Source: Caryophanales bacterium
Lineage (GTDB): Bacteria > Bacillota > Bacilli > Alicyclobacillales > SLC66
DNA: 6,466 nt
Reading direction: 5' to 3'
Assembly (NCBI GenBank): GCA_027341705.1
Contig: DAIELO010000071.1
Location: 1 to 6,466, forward strand
A model generated the notes under the pieces. The model was not told the DNA's origin. It ran no database searches and was given only the letters and a program-made list of their open reading frames with translations. A program made the position numbers and the translations under genes. Positions within the stretch are counted from its first letter, which is position 1. Each line of letters begins with the position of its first letter. Shown here piece after piece: positions 4,727 through 6,466 of the stretch.

Positions 4727-6315
4727 TGGAATCTGGTAAACTGAAACGTCAGTTAAATCTTCTGGATTTAACATTCCTAGGGTTAGGCGCTATTATTGGT
4801 TCAGGGTGGTTGATGGCCTCGCTGGGTGGAGCCAATATCGCTGGGCCTGCTGCGTGGATTTCTTGGGTCATCGGAGCCGTCGCTGTATTATTGATTGGAC
4901 TTGTCTATGCTGAGCTTGGTGGCGCAATGCCGCGAGCAGGTGGCATCATTCGCTATCCTGATTATTCTCATGGTCCAATTATCGGTTATATGATGGGTTT
5001 TGCTGCAATTATTGCGTACTCTAGCGTGGCAGGTATTGAAGTGGAAGCTGTTCGTCAGTACGCGCAACAGTGGTGGCCGGCTCTCGGCACTGCGAGCGGC
5101 AACGTATCTGTGCTTGGCTGGTTTATACAGTTACTATTGTTATTTTTATTCTTCCTCTTGAATTTCTGGAGTGTTAATGTATTTGGTAAGATTAATTCGA
5201 TTGTTACTGCGATCAAATTCATTGTTCCTTTACTGACTATTATTGTCCTTTTAACGCAGTTCCACGGAGTGAATTTCACTTCTCACGGGTTTGCAACACA
5301 TGGTTTTTCAGGCATTGAAAGTGCGGTTTCCACTGGTGGTATCGTTTTTGCCTTCCTTGGTTTTAGGCAATCGGTCGACTTTGCTGGTGAAGCAAAAAAT
5401 CCGCAACGCAATGTGCCTCTTTCCATCATTATTGCAATTGTTCTAGGCGCAGTTTTGTATGTGCTCTTGCAAGTGGTGTTTATCGGCGCAGTGCCTGCTA
5501 GCAGCCTTGCTGGTGGTTGGGATAAGTTGAGCTTAAAGGCACCTTTTGCTAATCTGGCAATGCTTCTCGGGTTTGGATGGCTTGCGACCTTCTTATTTAT
5601 TGACGGTGCTATTTCTCCTAGTGGCACAGGTAATATCTATCAATCGTCCACTGCTCGCGTTATTTTTGCATGGGCGAGAACGGGTACTTTCTTTAAGGTA
5701 TTTAACAAAGTAGATCCTAAGACAGGGATTCCTCGCGCAGCGATGATACTCGCCTTTATCTTGGCGGTATTCTGGACCGGTCCATTTCCGATCTGGAGTC
5801 AATTGGTGGGTGTTGTGTCGTCTGCCACTGTCATGACATACATTATCGGTCCAATATCTGCGGCGGCGTTCCGCAAGACAGCGCCTGATTTGCGTCGGCC
5901 CTTCCGGCTTGGTGGGATGGGGATTATTGCGCCTATCGCCTTTATCGTAGCTTCACTAATTATCTACTGGACAGGGTGGAGCATTGATAGTTGGCTGATT
6001 GGACTGCAACTTATTGTCTTCGTACTGTATTTGTTGATGAAAAACGTAATGCCAACAGAGGCTGTTCCATTCAGTCAGCAACTTAAATCTGCTTGGTGGC
6101 TTGTTGCTTATTTCGTGGCCATGTTCTTCATTTCGATGTTCGGTAATTTTGGTGGTGGAAAAGGCGCAATTGCGGCTCCTTACGACCAGTTTTTGATTAT
6201 CGTCGTCGCATTGATTGCTTACTATTGGGGAGTGGCCTCCGCATTGCCAAAACCTGTTCTGCTTGATCATGAAGAGACGGAAGAAGCGTACGACGGAGAA
6301 ATTGCTAGCCTGTAA
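4726..6315 (+). CDS. APC-superfamily amino-acid permease (YveA-like)
   Basis: Cytoplasmic-membrane secondary transporter of the amino acid-polyamine-organocation superfamily, probably a proton symporter. Its 529 residues and N-terminal half resemble B. subtilis YveA (aspartate-proton symporter) more than short APC permeases, but the substrate is not certain. The first helix carries the unwound substrate-binding motif GAIIGSGW (21-28). VYAELGGAMPRAGG (60-73) is the typical end of helix 2, followed by RYPDYSHG (76-83) and GIEVEAVRQYAQQWWP (103-118). The helix 6 region and cytoplasmic loop read FAFLGFRQSVDFAGEAKNP (208-226). About 12-14 hydrophobic spans are visible up to residue 505, then an acidic cytoplasmic tail (DHEETEEAYDGE). 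ATG has a perfect SD, AAGGAGG (4713-4719), 6 bases upstream. It is a single-gene unit with a structured leader and an intrinsic terminator. Confidence 0.9.
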   Translation: MESGKLKRQLNLLDLTFLGLGAIIGSGWLMASLGGANIAGPAAWISWVIGAVAVLLIGLVYAELGGAMPRAGGIIRYPDYSHGPIIGYMMGFAAIIAYSSVAGIEVEAVRQYAQQWWPALGTASGNVSVLGWFIQLLLLFLFFLLNFWSVNVFGKINSIVTAIKFIVPLLTIIVLLTQFHGVNFTSHGFATHGFSGIESAVSTGGIVFAFLGFRQSVDFAGEAKNPQRNVPLSIIIAIVLGAVLYVLLQVVFIGAVPASSLAGGWDKLSLKAPFANLAMLLGFGWLATFLFIDGAISPSGTGNIYQSSTARVIFAWARTGTFFKVFNKVDPKTGIPRAAMILAFILAVFWTGPFPIWSQLVGVVSSATVMTYIIGPISAAAFRKTAPDLRRPFRLGGMGIIAPIAFIVASLIIYWTGWSIDSWLIGLQLIVFVLYLLMKNVMPTEAVPFSQQLKSAWWLVAYFVAMFFISMFGNFGGGKGAIAAPYDQFLIIVVALIAYYWGVASALPKPVLLDHEETEEAYDGEIASL

Positions 6316-6327
6316 ACTACAAATTCC

Positions 6328-6359
6328 AAGCCTGTCAGGGTCACCTGACAGGCTTTTTT
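6328..6359 (+). terminator. Rho-independent terminator of the permease gene
   Basis: A perfect 12-bp stem, AAGCCTGTCAGG (6328-6339) with CCTGACAGGCTT (6344-6355), has a GTCA loop and a run of six T (6354-6359). It begins 12 bases after the stop codon and separates the permease from the downstream glucosidase gene. Confidence 0.95.
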
Positions 6360-6387
6360 GCGACGAGAGGTTGTTCGATGCTATGAT
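6358..6387 (+). promoter_or_regulatory. Possible promoter of the GH1 gene
   Basis: TGCTATGAT (6379-6387) is an extended -10 with one mismatch. TTGCGA (6358-6363, 4/6) lies 18 bases upstream and overlaps the last T residues of the terminator. Initiation near 6394 would leave a leader of about 20 bases, beginning just before the SD. Confidence 0.45.
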
Positions 6388-6413
6388 CAAATGGTAATCA
6401 GGAGGTGGTATCG

Positions 6414-6466
6414 GTGACCATTCAATTTCCAGATGGTTTTTTGTGGGGGGCAGCTACGGCGGCGTA
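6414..6466 (+). CDS. Glycoside hydrolase family 1 beta-glucosidase, N-terminal fragment
   Basis: Only 17 complete codons are inside the window, read from GTG as MTIQFPDGFLWGAATAA followed by TA (Tyr likely). The FPxxFLWGAATAAY pattern is the PROSITE-type N-terminal signature of family 1 glycosidases (beta-glucosidase or 6-phospho-beta-glucosidase), in which the first strand of the TIM barrel begins. The GTG start has a perfect SD, AGGAGGTG (6400-6407), 6 bases upstream. Which sugar it acts on, and whether it is phospho-specific, cannot be told from this fragment. It has its own probable promoter after the permease terminator, so it is likely a separate unit. Confidence 0.88.
   Translation, partial: MTIQFPDGFLWGAATAA

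Noticed and set aside
1..6466. CRISPR array, tRNA/rRNA genes, insertion sequences, phage attachment sites
   Set aside because: No regularly spaced repeats, cloverleaf, transposase frame or flanking repeats were found on either strand.

Overview
The window looks like a piece of a Bacillota (Firmicutes) chromosome. Nearly every gene is preceded by a strong purine-rich Shine-Dalgarno (SD) site. TTG and GTG starts are used alongside ATG, and the protein families (UPF0178/YqxD, HmoA/IsdG-type heme monooxygenase, YveA-like permease, GH1 glucosidase) fit that phylum. Base composition is moderate. An acidophilic or soil Bacilli such as the Alicyclobacillus group is a guess, not something the sequence proves.

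Left edge (1-1093, +): the 3' part of jetD, the topoisomerase VI/Toprim-like nuclease subunit of a Wadjet (JetABCD) anti-plasmid system. jetABC would lie upstream, outside the window. This gene is clearly richer in G+C than what follows. Next comes a 585-base stretch (1094-1678) holding at most one small minus-strand ORF of unknown function.

Middle (1679-4077): a DedA-family membrane protein (+, TTG start) runs convergently into a two-gene minus-strand operon. That operon is a MATE-family multidrug/metabolite exporter followed 12 bases later by a UPF0178 (YqxD/YaiI) protein.

Right half (4078-6466, +): a small heme-degrading monooxygenase with all three IsdG-family catalytic residues is divergent from the MATE gene. 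A near-consensus Bacillus-type Fur box lies over its probable -10, so iron-responsive control is likely. After a long hairpin comes an APC-family amino-acid permease with an unusually structured leader: a 22-bp dyad over the putative -10, CodY-like AT-rich boxes, and a second strong SD that could drive a 14-codon leader ORF ending on the permease start codon. The permease ends in a textbook intrinsic terminator. A GH1 beta-glucosidase-type gene begins 98 bases after the permease stop and runs off the edge.

The window is a set of short, independently transcribed units rather than one pathway. The clearest biological logic is iron-regulated heme degradation, the tail of the plasmid-defence operon, and the control region of the permease. 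I see no sign of an entirely new multi-gene system.
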